A DNA stretch of 64,000 nucleotides. It comes from Cordia subcordata (taxonomy: Eukaryota; Streptophyta; Magnoliopsida; Boraginales; Cordiaceae). Shown here in pieces: positions 38,607-49,650 of the stretch. The notes under the pieces were generated by a model that made no database searches, was not told where the DNA came from, and saw only the letters and a program-made list of their open reading frames with translations. Within the stretch, counting starts at the first letter, position 1. Each line of letters begins with the position of its first letter. The translations under genes were made by a program, and so were the position numbers. Location: contig JAPTOF010000019.1 in assembly GCA_028554755.1 (NCBI GenBank), positions 3,854,001-3,918,000 of the forward strand, written 5' to 3'.

Positions 38607-38816
38607 TGATAGGCGTAAAAACCACTAAAAATAAATTCATATATCTTACCTTGCGATTTTAAATTGTGTACGCGATGAGAAAGGGTCGAGTCCACAGGGA
38701 TTGGGAAATTATTTTATTCTAATTATGCCAAGTAGATTAAGAAGCATTCTATTCCAAAATCAAGTGCATTTAACATATAAATTAAATACTTATTTAGAAC
38801 TTATCAAATTCTCCCA
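38607..38816 (-). repeat. 3' LTR, internally deleted (210 bp)
   Basis: It starts TGATAGGCGTAAAAACC and ends TTTAGAACTTATCA (plus-strand reading). It matches both ends of the 1388-bp partner LTR but lacks about 1178 bp between them. The junction reads GTAGATTAAGAAGCATT. In the full LTR the two sides are GTAGATTACTCAAC and ATCGATTAAGAAACATT, so GATTA is shared at the break. Confidence 0.92.
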
Positions 38817-38829
38817 CACTTGAACCATG
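38817..38829 (-). other. Polypurine tract of the LTR element
   Basis: On the minus strand the bases just before the 3' LTR read GTGTGGGAGAATT, a purine-rich tract expected to prime second-strand synthesis. It directly abuts the TGATAAG start of the LTR. Confidence 0.75.
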
Positions 38830-41096
38830 CTTGCCCTCAAGCATGAAAACAATTAAGAATAGGGAATTCACATGCAAGATTGACCAAAACCGAAATTATG
38901 CAAAGATTCCAAGTTTTACAACAAAAAATAATGCAAGTCCTGCAATAAAAATTTCTGTACTTTCATGAACATAACTAGCTTCAAAGAATCCAAAGGACAA
39001 AATAGAGTGAAGACATATGTTCATCAAAGCTTCAATCTTCACAGTTCATCCACCAATTTTATCATTCTACATCCCATCTTGTCACCATTCAATCACAGGA
39101 ACGTAATCATTCAAGCTCAACCTCTCAACACATGTGCAAATCCTGACCCAATTCAAGCATTTATAAAAACAAGCAAGTTAACATACCGACAAACTAAATT
39201 TTCTTCTTCTTTCAACCAACTTGCAATGTTTTTAGCCAAAAGAGTGCACTCATTTTGCAAATTCCTACAGCATTTTTTCTAAAAGTAAGACTTGACTTGA
39301 CCAAAGATTTTCAAGAAGAAGCCTAACTTAACAAGAAAATTCCCACAAATAAACATCTTCATCAAAAATATAGCCACAAAGTTCCCTCAAGAATAATTCC
39401 ACCAAAATTTCCCACTGGACTTCAAACTAACTCAACTATCCATCATAGTAAACATAGGCACATAAACCTTCAAAAGTTCCTCCACCTTGACTCAAAGAAA
39501 CTCGAAAGAAAAAACAAAGGTAAGCTAGTTTTTCAGCAAGTCAAAACAAGAACCACCACATGTACAAGTCACCTTGCTAGCACCCAAAACATTATATAAA
39601 TGAACCTTGCATCATTTAAGCACACAAAAGATTTTTAAGCCAAGTATGATTATGCTAATGCAAAGAAGAGAGATTAAAGCACTGCCTTGATGTGCAATTT
39701 TTCCTCAAAGAAAATAAGTTTTGTGTCTAGGCCCAGCTGCCGGAAAACCGGATCACTTCAACTGCCTTTTTCCACAATTTTCATGATTTACCTAGAATGT
39801 CATCCAACCTTTTTACGCGATAACAAACATTTGTGATGAATACCCCCGGTCACTCAGTTGGTCACAATTCCAAGTGGCTTTTAGCTCTACTCATTAATTC
39901 CCATTTTTTTCTTTCTTTTGGAGACCAGCGGAGTAAAAAGGTGCGCATTTACTTTGATTTCATTCGTTCTTGCGCTCTTTTTTTCACTTTCATCACTTTT
40001 GCAGGAGTGACCTCAACCCCGACATAACTTTCCTAGACACGCACTTTTTCACAATTTTACCACAAAAAAAAATCAAGGCAACTACCTCTCAAACTCAAAC
40101 TAAGCAGTAGCTTCCAATTGAAGCGCATGCATATTTTTAGCCCAAGTTAAGATTAAGTAAGGTTCAAGCATAGCATGTTCAAGTATCTATCAAGGGACAA
40201 AAACAATGGGGATGGATTCACTGCATGTACTAACTTACCGTTGTAATCAAAGCGAGTTTCCCGAGCATGGGGATTAGATTTTTTTTTTTTCATGAGGAAT
40301 GCCAAGTTTACAACGTAGAAAGTAGAGCCAGAAAAATATTTGTACAAATAAAACTAAGGAAACAATAACTTGACCCAAAATTGTGTTTTTGTCATTTTTT
40401 CTGTTTTTTTTTTCTTTTTTTTTTCATGAAGACAAGACACATGAAGACCCAAACAATACTAAATAAAACACAATTACTTATAAAGACTCAAAATAAAAGA
40501 CAAAAACAAAAACATGAAATAGTCCTCCCCTACACTTATCACGCACATTGTCCTCAATGTGTAAAGAAAAGAAAACAACAAAATAAAAGAAAAATAAAAC
40601 ATAGGTAAGAGAAGGAAAAAATGTAAGAGGACTTCCCTTGAAAGAGGTGCGGGAGATGGTGGAACTGGATATCATTCATCTGGAGTGGGGCCATGGTACT
40701 CAATAAGATTCACCTTTTTTTTTGTTGAGCTTTGATCTTTGTTGCACCAAATTTTTATGATTTTTCAAAATAGCCTTTACGTGCCCACGCCTAAGCGTTC
40801 AGTGCCCAATTTTTCAGAAAACAGTTAAAAAACTCACCAAAATTCCAAGGCAACTCCTACCTATAAACATCAAAACTCTCATACAACATATTCAGATCAA
40901 AGTTAAGATTCTCAAGGAAGAAGAAAATAAAAATAAAAAAATAAAAGAAAAATTCCTAAAAAGAATTAAAAAAATTGCAAAAATTTGAAATTAGCTAGAA
41001 AACACTAAAAAACTCAAAATTGAAATTTCTAACTCCGTGGGTTGCCTCCCACCAGCGCCTTTGTTTAATGTCGTTGGCTCGACATAACCAATTCAT
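38830..41096 (-). other. Non-coding 3' internal region of the LTR element
   Basis: About 2.3 kb between the protease/integrase-tail frame and the 3' LTR. In Athila elements an envelope-like frame can lie here. I see none, only short frames without recognisable domains. The plus strand is A- and C-rich with T runs at about 40278-40288 and 40406-40423. Confidence 0.6.
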
Positions 41097-42074
41097 CTAA
41101 GCTTTATCTGGCGGCTTTTCTGGCTCAATTCTCTCACGGACGGGCTTCAAACGATGTCCATCAACTTTGATAACTTTGTTATTACTCGAGCTCTTCACTT
41201 CAACTGCACCACAAGAAAACAATTTAGTAATAACAAAAGGACCTACCCATTTAGTCCGTGGATCATTGGGAAACAATTTAAAACTAGAGTGATGATATAA
41301 AACTTTTTGTCCAACTAAAAATTGTTTTCTGCCAATAACTTTTTCGTGCAAACTCTTTTTCTTTTCCTCGCGAATTTTTGCCTTTTCACGAGCATTGCTT
41401 TTCTTCTTCTCCAACTCTTGGGGTTGTAACTTCCTATGCGCACTTCTCTTGTCCACCATAGGTGGATTCAATCGACTTTGAATTTTTCCCATTGGCTTCC
41501 CTTGATTTTTCTGCTTGACAATTGATTCCCGCAAGTTAGTGCTACCTGCAAAAGTCTTCTTAAATTCTTTCAGCTTTTCAAGAATAGGACTTTCACAAGA
41601 AGTAACACTTAGCTTATTATCATCAATTGTTTCAAAAGCAAAAACATAAGACACCTCACTAGGATTTTTCATGTCATTATAAACATCAAATTTAACATCT
41701 CCATCAAACTCCATAGTAAGAATACCTTTGTGCACATCAATTTTAGTTTTAGCTGTACTAAGGAATGGTCTGCCTAGCAAAATTTCACAAGACTTGGAAG
41801 ATAAATCTTCCTCCATATCAAGCATATAAAAATCAGTAGGAAAGACCAAATCATCTACTCGCACTAAAACATCTTCTAGGACACCTTCAGGATAAACTAA
41901 AGACCTATCAGCTAATTGAATAACAATCCTTGTTTCTTTCAAAGGTTCTACTTTCCAGGGTCCCGTATTCAAAGCAGAATAAATGGACTTAGGCATGATA
42001 TTAATGGAAGCTCCTAAATCACACATAGCTTTCTTAATGCATAGAGAGCCTATTTGACAAGAAATAGCAAACAT
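41097..42074 (-). CDS. Retroelement protease joined to integrase C-terminal tail (325 aa)
   Basis: Single open frame. Residues about 1-150 are a Ty3/Gypsy aspartic protease: CDLGASINIMPKSIY holds the active-site Asp in the Athila-type DLGAS form, and CEILLGRPFLSTAKTKID is the second conserved block. Residues about 205-315 are the integrase C-terminal region: LQPQELEKKKSNAREKAKI, then VGQKVLYHHSSFKLFP, RTKWVGPFVITK, GAVEVKSS and VDGHRLKPV. A linker of about 50-60 residues with no recognised domain lies between. The reverse transcriptase, RNase H and integrase zinc-finger and catalytic domains that normally separate these parts are absent, yet the frame runs through. Upstream, within a few codons of the ATG, two stops (TGA and TAA) cut it from the preceding polyprotein segment, so it is unlikely to be made as part of Gag-Pol. 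Confidence 0.85.
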   Translation of the reverse strand: MFAISCQIGSLCIKKAMCDLGASINIMPKSIYSALNTGPWKVEPLKETRIVIQLADRSLVYPEGVLEDVLVRVDDLVFPTDFYMLDMEEDLSSKSCEILLGRPFLSTAKTKIDVHKGILTMEFDGDVKFDVYNDMKNPSEVSYVFAFETIDDNKLSVTSCESPILEKLKEFKKTFAGSTNLRESIVKQKNQGKPMGKIQSRLNPPMVDKRSAHRKLQPQELEKKKSNAREKAKIREEKKKSLHEKVIGRKQFLVGQKVLYHHSSFKLFPNDPRTKWVGPFVITKLFSCGAVEVKSSSNNKVIKVDGHRLKPVRERIEPEKPPDKA

Positions 42075-42086
42075 ACCTTAGTCCTT

Positions 42087-42380
42087 TCATTTTGATGGCA
42101 ATCTCTTCTTAAGTACGGCGGAGACGTTCTCCCCCACACTTATCTTTTCATTACCCACAAGCTTCTTCTTATTAGTGCATAGTTCCTTTAGAAACTTTGC
42201 AATTCGAGTTACTTGTCTAATTGCATCAAGTAAGGGAATATTTACCTCAACTTTGCGAAAAAGCTTAAAAATCTCCTTCTCGTCCTTTTCTTTTTTGGAC
42301 TTTATGAATCTCTCGGGGAAAGGAGGCTTAACCACTAGCTTTGCACCATTTTTAAGCTTTGTTTCATTGCTGCCCAGCAC
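42087..42380 (-). pseudogene. Retroelement polyprotein segment upstream of the protease
   Basis: A 97-codon remnant with PPFPERF, KVEVNIPLLDAIRQV, AKFLKELCT and VGENVSAVLKKRLPSK, the conserved segment that precedes the protease in Athila-type polyproteins. It ends at a stop 12 bp before the protease ATG; a second stop in the same frame follows two codons later. The upstream link to Gag is also broken. Confidence 0.75.
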
Positions 42381-42493
42381 TTTTTCATCACATTATGTAC
42401 CAATTTTTTCGATTTCTTTCTCTGTTTCAAGTGCTGTCAATTTTGCGTGCCCACGCTTAGCCTGATAGTGCTGTCCAACAGCTCTTTTTCACT

Positions 42494-43816
42494 TCATAGA
42501 GTGATTGCGCATGCATTTTTCTTTGGATTAACAACCGTTTGAGAAGGCAATTCACCACGGGACTCCAACCTGCCTACGAATGTTGCTAATTGGCTCATTT
42601 GTGTCTCCAAATTCTTTATGCTTGTCCTCGTTTCCTGTTGAAATTGTTGAGTGTTAAGAGCAAGAGATTTCACAATATCCTCAAGGGAAGTACCTGAACT
42701 TGAACGTGGGCTGCAGTGGTGGGGCTGGTCATGGCTGGAAATATTGTGAATTTGACGAATTAAGAATTTGTGGCATTGCTCCATAGCTCAAGTTTGGGTA
42801 ATCCTTCCAACCTGGGTTGTATGTATTTGAAAAAGGCTCATATATTTGCTGTGGTGGACCGAAAAACCCTCTAATGGCATTAACATGTTGTCGATCCTCT
42901 TCTTGGAGAATAGGACACATATCAGTTGGGTGTCCCGCCATGGCACAAATTCCGCAAACTTTTTGAATTGGAACACTACCACCTACAACCAAACTTTGAA
43001 CGAGAAAAGTTAGTTGAGTTAACTTTGAATCAAGAGAAGAAACATTTACCTCATTAACTCTTTTTGAATGCTCGTATCTATTTCCAAATTGTTGTGAATT
43101 TGTAGCCATGATAGAAATAAAATCTCTAGCCTCTCGAGGTGTTTTGTCGACAATGGCACCTCCACTTGCAGCATCCATCATTCTTCTCTCAATTGGAAGC
43201 AATCCTTCGTAAAAATATTGGATAAGAGATTGTTCAGAAATTCCATGTTGAGGGCAACTTGCACAAAGTCTCTTAAATCGCTCCCAATAATCGTAAAACA
43301 ACTCTGAATCCCCTTGCTTGATGGCACAAATTTCTCTCCTAATTACCGCAGCTCTAGAAGCTGGAAAGAATTTGTCAAGGAAAGCTCTAGCCATATCTCC
43401 CAAAGTAGTGATGGAACCGGATGGAAGATAGAATAACCACTCTTTCGCCGCATCCGCCAAGGAAAAAGGAAAAGCTCTTAATTTAATTTGGTCATCTGTT
43501 ACACCATTGGTCTCATAGTTGAATAAATTATATGGAACTCCTTGAGATGTTTATGTGGATCTTCATTCTCCAACCCATGAAAAGTGGGTAAAAGACGAAT
43601 TAATCCCGATTTTAGTTCGAAATTGACATTAAGTTCTGGATAAGTGATGCAAAGAGGTGATTGATTCAAAGGGACAACAGCTAATTCACATAAAGTTCTA
43701 TTATTTTCAGTCATCTCCTCTTCTTTTTCTGACTCCCTAGATGATTCGGACAAAGCTTGTGATGTTTTGGCTTGTTTCTTAAGTTGTTTCCGCAACTTTG
43801 CTTCTTTTTTTTTCAA
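42494..43816 (-). pseudogene. Broken Gag of the LTR element
   Basis: Three pieces in different frames. 43816-43499 is a Lys/Glu-rich start followed by the Gag N-terminal block (GLENEDPHKHLKEFHIIYST). 43460-42729 is the retrotransposon Gag core (ADAAKEWLFYLPSGSITT, MARAFLDKFFPASR, IKQGDSELFYDYWERFKRLC, LIQYFYEGL) and a CCHC zinc knuckle (CGICAMAGHPTDMC). 42784-42494 is a Gln-rich tail (LETQMSQLATFVGRLESRGELPSQT). The joins near 43500 and 42735 are single-base frameshifts as judged by continuity of the family pattern. Gag would bind the element RNA and form particles in a working copy. This one cannot be full length. Confidence 0.85.
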
Positions 43817-43906
43817 GCTTTTTGCGGTCTTTTAAATTTCAAGATCAAATTGCAACTTACCTGTACAATCTAACCTGGTAAAAACAAACAAAAATTTCAG
43901 CACCAA

Positions 43907-43924
43907 TCCCCGGCAACGGCGCCA
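43907..43924 (-). other. Primer binding site, tRNA-Asp type
   Basis: The plus strand reads TCCCCGGCAACGGCGCCA, identical to the 3' end of plant tRNA-Asp(GTC) including CCA, so the minus strand of the element is complementary to it over 18 bases. It lies 5 bp inside the 5' LTR. Athila-type elements commonly use this primer. Confidence 0.88.
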
Positions 43925-43929
43925 AAATT

Positions 43930-45317
43930 TGATGGGCGTCGAAACCACCAAAAATAAATTCCTATCTCTTACCTTGCAATTTTAAATTGTGTACGCGATG
44001 AGAAAGGGTCCAGTCCACAGGGATTAGGAAATTATTTTATTCTAATTATGCCAAGTAGATTACTCAACTAAGTCGCAACAGCAAAATGGGGGAGTTAAAC
44101 AAGAAATCAGTAAAATTAAGAAATCTGTCCAAAGCACTGGTCGCGCTGCGTGGGCACGCAGCTGGGCAGAAAAATAAAAACGTAAATAAAAATTAAATTG
44201 ACTAAAATATGCAATTCTAAATTAATGCTAAGCTGGAAAAACAAGAATTCAATGAGAATTAAATCTAGCCTGAGGAACAATCGCAGTTTCGGTCAACAAA
44301 TTCGATCCTGGATGCAAAAATACTTTCAACTATTTCAATATATCAGTTATGGTTATTGGCTCGGCCTAATAACCTCATCTTTCCTTGCAGAGTTGATAGT
44401 GGTTTAAATCCCTACGATTTTTCCCGCTATCGCCTTACCTATTAGACGTTCTAATCCCCGGAGATGCCCGCAAGATCTATCTATAGGCAGCAATAAAAAT
44501 CTAGAAAGATCTGATTCTAAAAGTCAATATTCTCGCGGTAATTGCTCATTTAGATTGCGTAATTACACAGGAAACCTGGTTACCACTATTTTTAGATTAG
44601 TTAAATTAATCTAATTGGCTACCTATTGTCATGCAATTGAATAACCGTGCACAAAATTAAACAATCACAGAACAATATTAATTCTTGAAATAGTAAATAC
44701 GCAAATATCAAAATAACATGAAAGGGAAAAAACAATTAGATCTCACGGAATTGATGATCCGAAATCTTGATTAATCATCGCCTAGAAAAGAAAATTAGAA
44801 CAGCTTGTCCATGAATTTCGCCCAAAGAATAAAGAGAAAATTTTCTGTTGTCTGCTAAAAGCTGTCTACTAAAAGTTGTCTACTAAAAGCTGTTTACCTC
44901 TCAAGTCCAAATAAGAGGTATTTATATAATAAAAATCCTAACATATTTTCCTTATTGGATAAGGAAACCTGGCCTAAAAAGAATAAAAAGGTAAAAGCCT
45001 GAAATAAGTCCAACAAAATAAAAAGCCTGCTAATATTTAATCTAATTCCTTCCAAAAGCCCAGAAAAATATCTTCAATTTTGGTCAACCTAGTCAAAACC
45101 CGCGTAGCAATCAAACGGCATTTTTCCACGTGACTGACGTCAACTTTGACCGCTATAAACTTGTCCAAAAAGCTTCAATATCCATATGCAATGCGTCCAG
45201 CTCCTTTTTCTAAGCATATTTATACAAAATTACATTAAAAACATCGATTAAGAAACATTCTATTCTAAAATCAAGTGCATCTAACATATAAATTAAATAC
45301 TTATTTAGAACTTATCA
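43930..45317 (-). repeat. 5' LTR (1388 bp)
   Basis: It starts TGATGGGCGTCGAAACC and ends TTTAGAACTTATCA in plus-strand reading, so on the element strand it begins TGATAAGTTCTAAATAAG and ends CGCCCATCA. It lacks any long reading frame. It should contain the element promoter and polyadenylation signals, which I could not place exactly. Confidence 0.92.
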
Positions 45318-45322
45318 GGAGC

Positions 45323-46229
45323 TGATAGATCATCTTGCTCACACAAGTGTGGCTCCACAACTGCAACCAAAACCAGCTTTTCATTTGGCTTTAAGCCTAG
45401 CTTTTGTAAAATTGAATTACTATTATTTTCTTTTTTTAAAAAAAGCTCTCATTATTCATTTGACAATTCAATGCAAAAAGATGGCCACATTCTTTGCCAA
45501 AAGACAAGGTAGCAACAGTTTCAAGAGCTTAAACTGGCACAAGACATGAAATGATTGATTAATTAGACGACATTCCATGGGAGGAGAAACGTTACACGAA
45601 CTTGGCTTTCTGTCTGAGATGTCCCTGACTTTAATGGCAACAGAAGCATTTAACTCTTAAGAAACTACCAACACCAAGACCCACATCGCAAATAGAAAAT
45701 TCACAGTCCGTGAAATTTCCTTGCACTGAGTTTTACTTTCCATCTTCTCCATTAACACAGCCAAGTTTAACTTTTTACTCCACCTGTTATTAATGGTAAA
45801 ACTATCAGCACGCGTAGCACATTTTTGCACAGACAGCTTTTTTGGATGGATACGGACAGCTTAATTAAGAAGAGTAATAAAGCTTTTTCCAGTTTCAGGT
45901 GTGCCTACTGGCTTGCAGCTAGCTCTGAGTCCTATATATATATATATTTTACCATTCTCATTAGAGTGATGATTTTACCTCGTAAACCTTTTTCTTTTCT
46001 CCGTTACTTTTTTGGGCAAATAATTTGACGCTTGCAACACCAAATACATGGACCAGTGCGCCCCTTTGGAATTCTAGGATGATTGCATGAAGAAAAAGTA
46101 CACAGCCTTAAACAACAAATTAGCTTTTTGCCCAAACACACACAAAAGAACACTGAGATATAGTATCTGCAGAGAAGTTGAGATAATGGAGTTGTAGGTT
46201 TTCTCTGAACAAAATCAAGAAGAGATCAA
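45323..46229 (+). other. Promoter side of the Cys-rich membrane protein gene
   Basis: Sequence right of the retroelement duplication. It continues the flank broken at 38606. A TATATATATATATTTT stretch at about 45934-45950 could supply a TATA box, but it lies about 280 bp from the start codon. No gene is seen. Confidence 0.4.
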
Positions 46230-46763
46230 ATGGATGAGACCCCATCACCAGCTTCTTCGAGTCAAGACGCTATACCAAGAAATGGATCCCTCAGGAAGAA
46301 GAAGAAGAAGAGCCGCCGGCAAGCAGCCGATTACGACGGCGGAGCAGACCCCATTGAGTGCACCGGGAAGTCTTGCCGGTCATGCACGGCTGGCTTGATC
46401 GCCGACTGCGTGGCCGTTTGTTGCTGCCCTTGCGCGGTGGTTGACATCTTGTTTTTCACATTCCTAAAGATCCCTTACTTGATGGGGAGAAAATGGTTGA
46501 CCAGAGGGAAAAAGAAAATGCGCGGCTTAGAGAAGAAGAAGAGGAAATGTGAGATCAGTACTAACAGTGATAGGGTTGTGAATATAATAAGCGATGATGG
46601 ATTAATCTCAAGAACGGAAGTAGCTGAAGGGCCTTTGAAAGATGCACCACCATTAATGGAGTCTGGAGATGAAGAGGTTTGGTTAGAGTTGTACAGGAAT
46701 GGCCATTTGGGCTTTGGTAGGGTTTCCTTTACTGGGATCCCTTCTCAGGATAAGGGCAACTAA
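46230..46763 (+). CDS. Cys-rich plant membrane protein of unknown function (177 aa)
   Basis: Intronless frame. Residues 1-40 are polar with a basic KKKKKSRRQ patch (24-32). Then comes a CTGKSCRSC motif (44-52) leading into a hydrophobic stretch with a Cys cluster, AGLIADCVAVCCCPCAVVDILFFTFLKIPYLMG (54-86), which looks like one membrane segment or a palmitoylated hairpin. A second basic patch (GKKKMRGLEKKKRK, 93-106) follows, and an acidic region ends in EEVWLELYRNGHLGFGRVSFTG (148-169). I recognise this layout from an uncharacterised plant family (Arabidopsis At5g14690-like, from memory). No function is known to me. The clustered Cys next to basic patches suggests membrane association through lipidation, which is inference. 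Confidence 0.8.
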   Translation: MDETPSPASSSQDAIPRNGSLRKKKKKSRRQAADYDGGADPIECTGKSCRSCTAGLIADCVAVCCCPCAVVDILFFTFLKIPYLMGRKWLTRGKKKMRGLEKKKRKCEISTNSDRVVNIISDDGLISRTEVAEGPLKDAPPLMESGDEEVWLELYRNGHLGFGRVSFTGIPSQDKGN

Positions 46764-47503
46764 GCACCATGATATCGATTTCTGCAACTTCCTACGAAAA
46801 AAATCATAAATTTGGATGGAATCTCTCAGTATTTGATTTTGAATTTTCTCGTTAACTTATCATCGTTAAAATTACCATATTTAGTTTTAGGTTTTGACGC
46901 ATTCTTTGCGGGCACAAGACAACTATTGAAGAATGTGATGTTGGTTAAATTAAACAAAATTGTTTCATCTTCAGAAACTGTACAGCTTATTTTAATCTTC
47001 TACTCTGTATTTGCCTTTTGATTTTTGCTTATTAAGATAATGTTACAAGGCATGATGAAAGTGCAGAAAGCTTCCTAAACTTCGATGTCATGCATCATTA
47101 CATTACATTAATGTCTTAGATTAATATATAAATACACCTACCCCAGGTTGCTTAATGAGTATCTTGTTTGCCATGAAGGCCAGATTTTAAGGTTAATTAA
47201 TTCGAAAGATACAAAGTAGGTACCTTCCTCGTTGCCATGCTAGCTAGTGCTGCTACTATCACTGACTCGTGATGAGACAAATCTTCTGCAGTGTTCCCTG
47301 CTTCTGATGGTCTGGTTGTAGAGAGACCTCACTATAAAATTTGCTCAACTCTTACTTATAAGTTATAATCCTCAAATATTTTTAAAGAGCAAATTTTCAA
47401 ATTTAAATTCTCTAATAATATATAATTTTACGAATTCAAATTCACGTGCCTCAGAAATGATCCAGAGTTTCATCTCATCTTCACGTAAACGACTAGCTAT
47501 TAT

Positions 47504-47729
47504 GGGCCTGTTTGGATTGACTTTTTTTTAAGAAAAATTATTTTTTTCCTGAAAAAGTTACGTTAAATTTGCAATAACTATTTGATTTGATTTCCAAAAA
47601 AGCTGAAATTTTGAAAAAAGCTCAAATGCAGCTTTTTTTAGAAGTCAGAATTTTCAATTTCTAAAAAAAAACTGTTTTTCAAAAACTGTTAAAAAAACAC
47701 TTTTGAAAAAAGCCAATCCAAACGAGCCC
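47504..47729. mobile_element. Tourist-like MITE with 3-bp target duplication
   Basis: 226 bp with ends GGGCCTGTTTGGATTGACTT and AAAGCCAATCCAAACGAGCCC, flanked by TAT at 47501-47503 and 47730-47732. The inner word GTTACGTTAAATTTGCAATAACTATTTGATTTGATTTCC is shared with the copies at 58142 (same orientation) and 30919 (inverted). Confidence 0.85.
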
Positions 47730-49110
47730 TATATCGCGCCCACTTTTCTTCTCCCAACAACAGTAAGATTTTGTTTTATGCATGTAGTCAAATTGGCATA
47801 ATTCATAAATATAATATATTTTGATTTCCTATAAATTAATTCTTTTCGTTATCAGACTCAGATATGCGTGCATTTGAAACTATTATTAATTAATTCACGA
47901 ATTACTTGTACTTCCATCATCTGTTAAACAATAAAAAAATAAATCAATATCTTCTCTATAAATTTAAATTTTTAAATAATGTGATAATTATAACTTAGTA
48001 TCAGAGTCTGGAAATCAAACGGCACAGTTATAATCCTTACTGCCACCCATTTAAAAAATATTAAATTGTCTATGTTGAAACTTTAAACAAATTACGCTGC
48101 ACGTGAGGGACGTGTTAACACAATAAATAAATAAACTAATATCATATCCTCTCTTCAAGTTTAAATTTTTAGATGAGATGGTGACTCTACTCTGACTTTT
48201 TTCATTAGGGGGATTTTTTAAATTAATTTTCCTGCTATGAAGTGTTCAAAAGGATCAAGTTTTAGATTGCGGATGACGGTAAATTTGGGACATTGACTGT
48301 AGCTCTAATCACAATTCATATTCTGAATTGTGTGACTCTCTGTTTATGATGAACATAAACAAATTCAAGTCCGATTGGCCAACTACATGAAATTACCCGA
48401 TAAAGATACGACGAAAGACAAACATATTTTGGGAGAGTCACTAGTTGCAATCCCTCCTTATTTCACATTTTTTAGATAAAAGAGTTTTTAAAAGTACTTA
48501 CATAGCCCATGCTTGAAAGTTATATTGGTATATTTAAGACTAATTGTGTTTACATGAAAAAAATTTTTTAAATTCATGGGTTTCTTTATACAAATAACGT
48601 GCAATCCAACCGTCATTTTTCTAACCTAGAACTTCACTTTTAGGAAAAGATAGTCCAACAACTTGAACTACCTTAATCTCGAATTTTATATTCATGGGTT
48701 AATAAGGTTACTAGGTTAGGGTGAATTCCGAACCAGCTCATATCCTTCCCTTTGTCCGACCTCCTCGTTGAAATTCTGTCCAAAATATTTCCATAACTGG
48801 ACAATGCAGGCTGGGGCATGTGGAAAGGCACCGGATTCGCCTAGGATTCAATCAAGTGACGGCTTAAAAGAGAATACATCGCTAATATATCCAGAGTTAC
48901 AAAAGAACATTGCTATATATAACATTTTATTAATTGACAAATTTGAATTTTTTACAATTGATATTTTTTTTATTGATCTCTAAACTTATTAATTTAAATC
49001 ACTTTATTCGTAAACACATACTAGCTTCTCTATTATTGATTTTGTTTAGGATAACGTTATAATATTATGAGAAAATCCAACTCCGTTATTGAAATAGTTT
49101 ATGATAGGCC

Positions 49111-49164
49111 AAAGACATCTTCTTTCGGCTATGGTGCAAAGACATCTTCTTTCGGCTATGGTGC
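49111..49164 (+). repeat. 27-bp perfect tandem duplication
   Basis: Two perfect copies of AAAGACATCTTCTTTCGGCT plus ATGGTGC, at 49111-49137 and 49138-49164. Non-coding. Confidence 0.95.
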
Positions 49165-49410
49165 TCCATCAGTTTGCCTACAGATGGACTTCCATAGCCA
49201 TACAATGTTCTTTCAACCAAAAATGAAAAAAATGTATTAATAATATTTTTCAATTTTTATGGATTCTTTTTGTGGAATACTTTTATGGATTTGTTAAAAG
49301 CTAATCAACTATGACGATATTATTAAAGTTTCAGAGCCTGTTTAGTGAAACAGATAAAATATATACACGAGAATTCTAACGCACAGCAAGAAAATTATCA
49401 AGCAAACTTA

Positions 49411-49650
49411 GAGATCATTTGGATTGAATTTTTTCAAAAATGTTTTTTTTTTCCTCGTAAAACTTTTGAAAAAAATACTTTTTTGAGAAGTTAAAAATTC
49501 TATCTTTTAGAAGAAGCTGAAATTGAGCTTTTTTTTCTCAGAATTTTAACTTTTGTCCAAATCTAATTTAAATATTTATTACAAAAAAAATGTGATTTTT
49601 TCAAGAAAAAAAAAGGTGTTTTTCATTAAAAAAAAAAGGTCATTTGAACA
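49411..49650. mobile_element. Degraded Tourist-like MITE
   Basis: The left end GATCATTTGGATTGAATTTT and the right end AAAGGTCATTTGAAC are decayed versions of the family ends. Inner blocks (GAGAAGTTAAAAATTCTA, CAGAATTTTAACTTTTG, AAATATTTATTACAAA) match the inverted-orientation copy at 30919. No clear target duplication. Confidence 0.6.

Larger units (their letters stand above)
38607..45317 (-). mobile_element. Defective Athila-like Ty3/Gypsy LTR retrotransposon
   Basis: Complete element boundaries are visible: TG...CA LTR ends, a 5-bp target duplication GGAGC at 38602-38606 and 45318-45322, a tRNA-Asp-type primer binding site, and a purine-rich tract next to the 3' LTR. On the minus strand the order is 5' LTR (45317-43930), Gag in three broken frames, a protease frame joined to an integrase C-terminal tail, about 2.3 kb without a gene, and a short 3' LTR (38816-38607). 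Reverse transcriptase, RNase H and the integrase catalytic core are missing, so the element cannot move on its own. The protease DLGAS motif, the primer site and the GTGTGGGAGAATTTGATAAG end fit the Athila/Tat branch. The 3' LTR has about 12 mismatches with the matching 210 bp of the 5' LTR by eye (5-6 percent), so the insertion is not recent. Confidence 0.92.
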
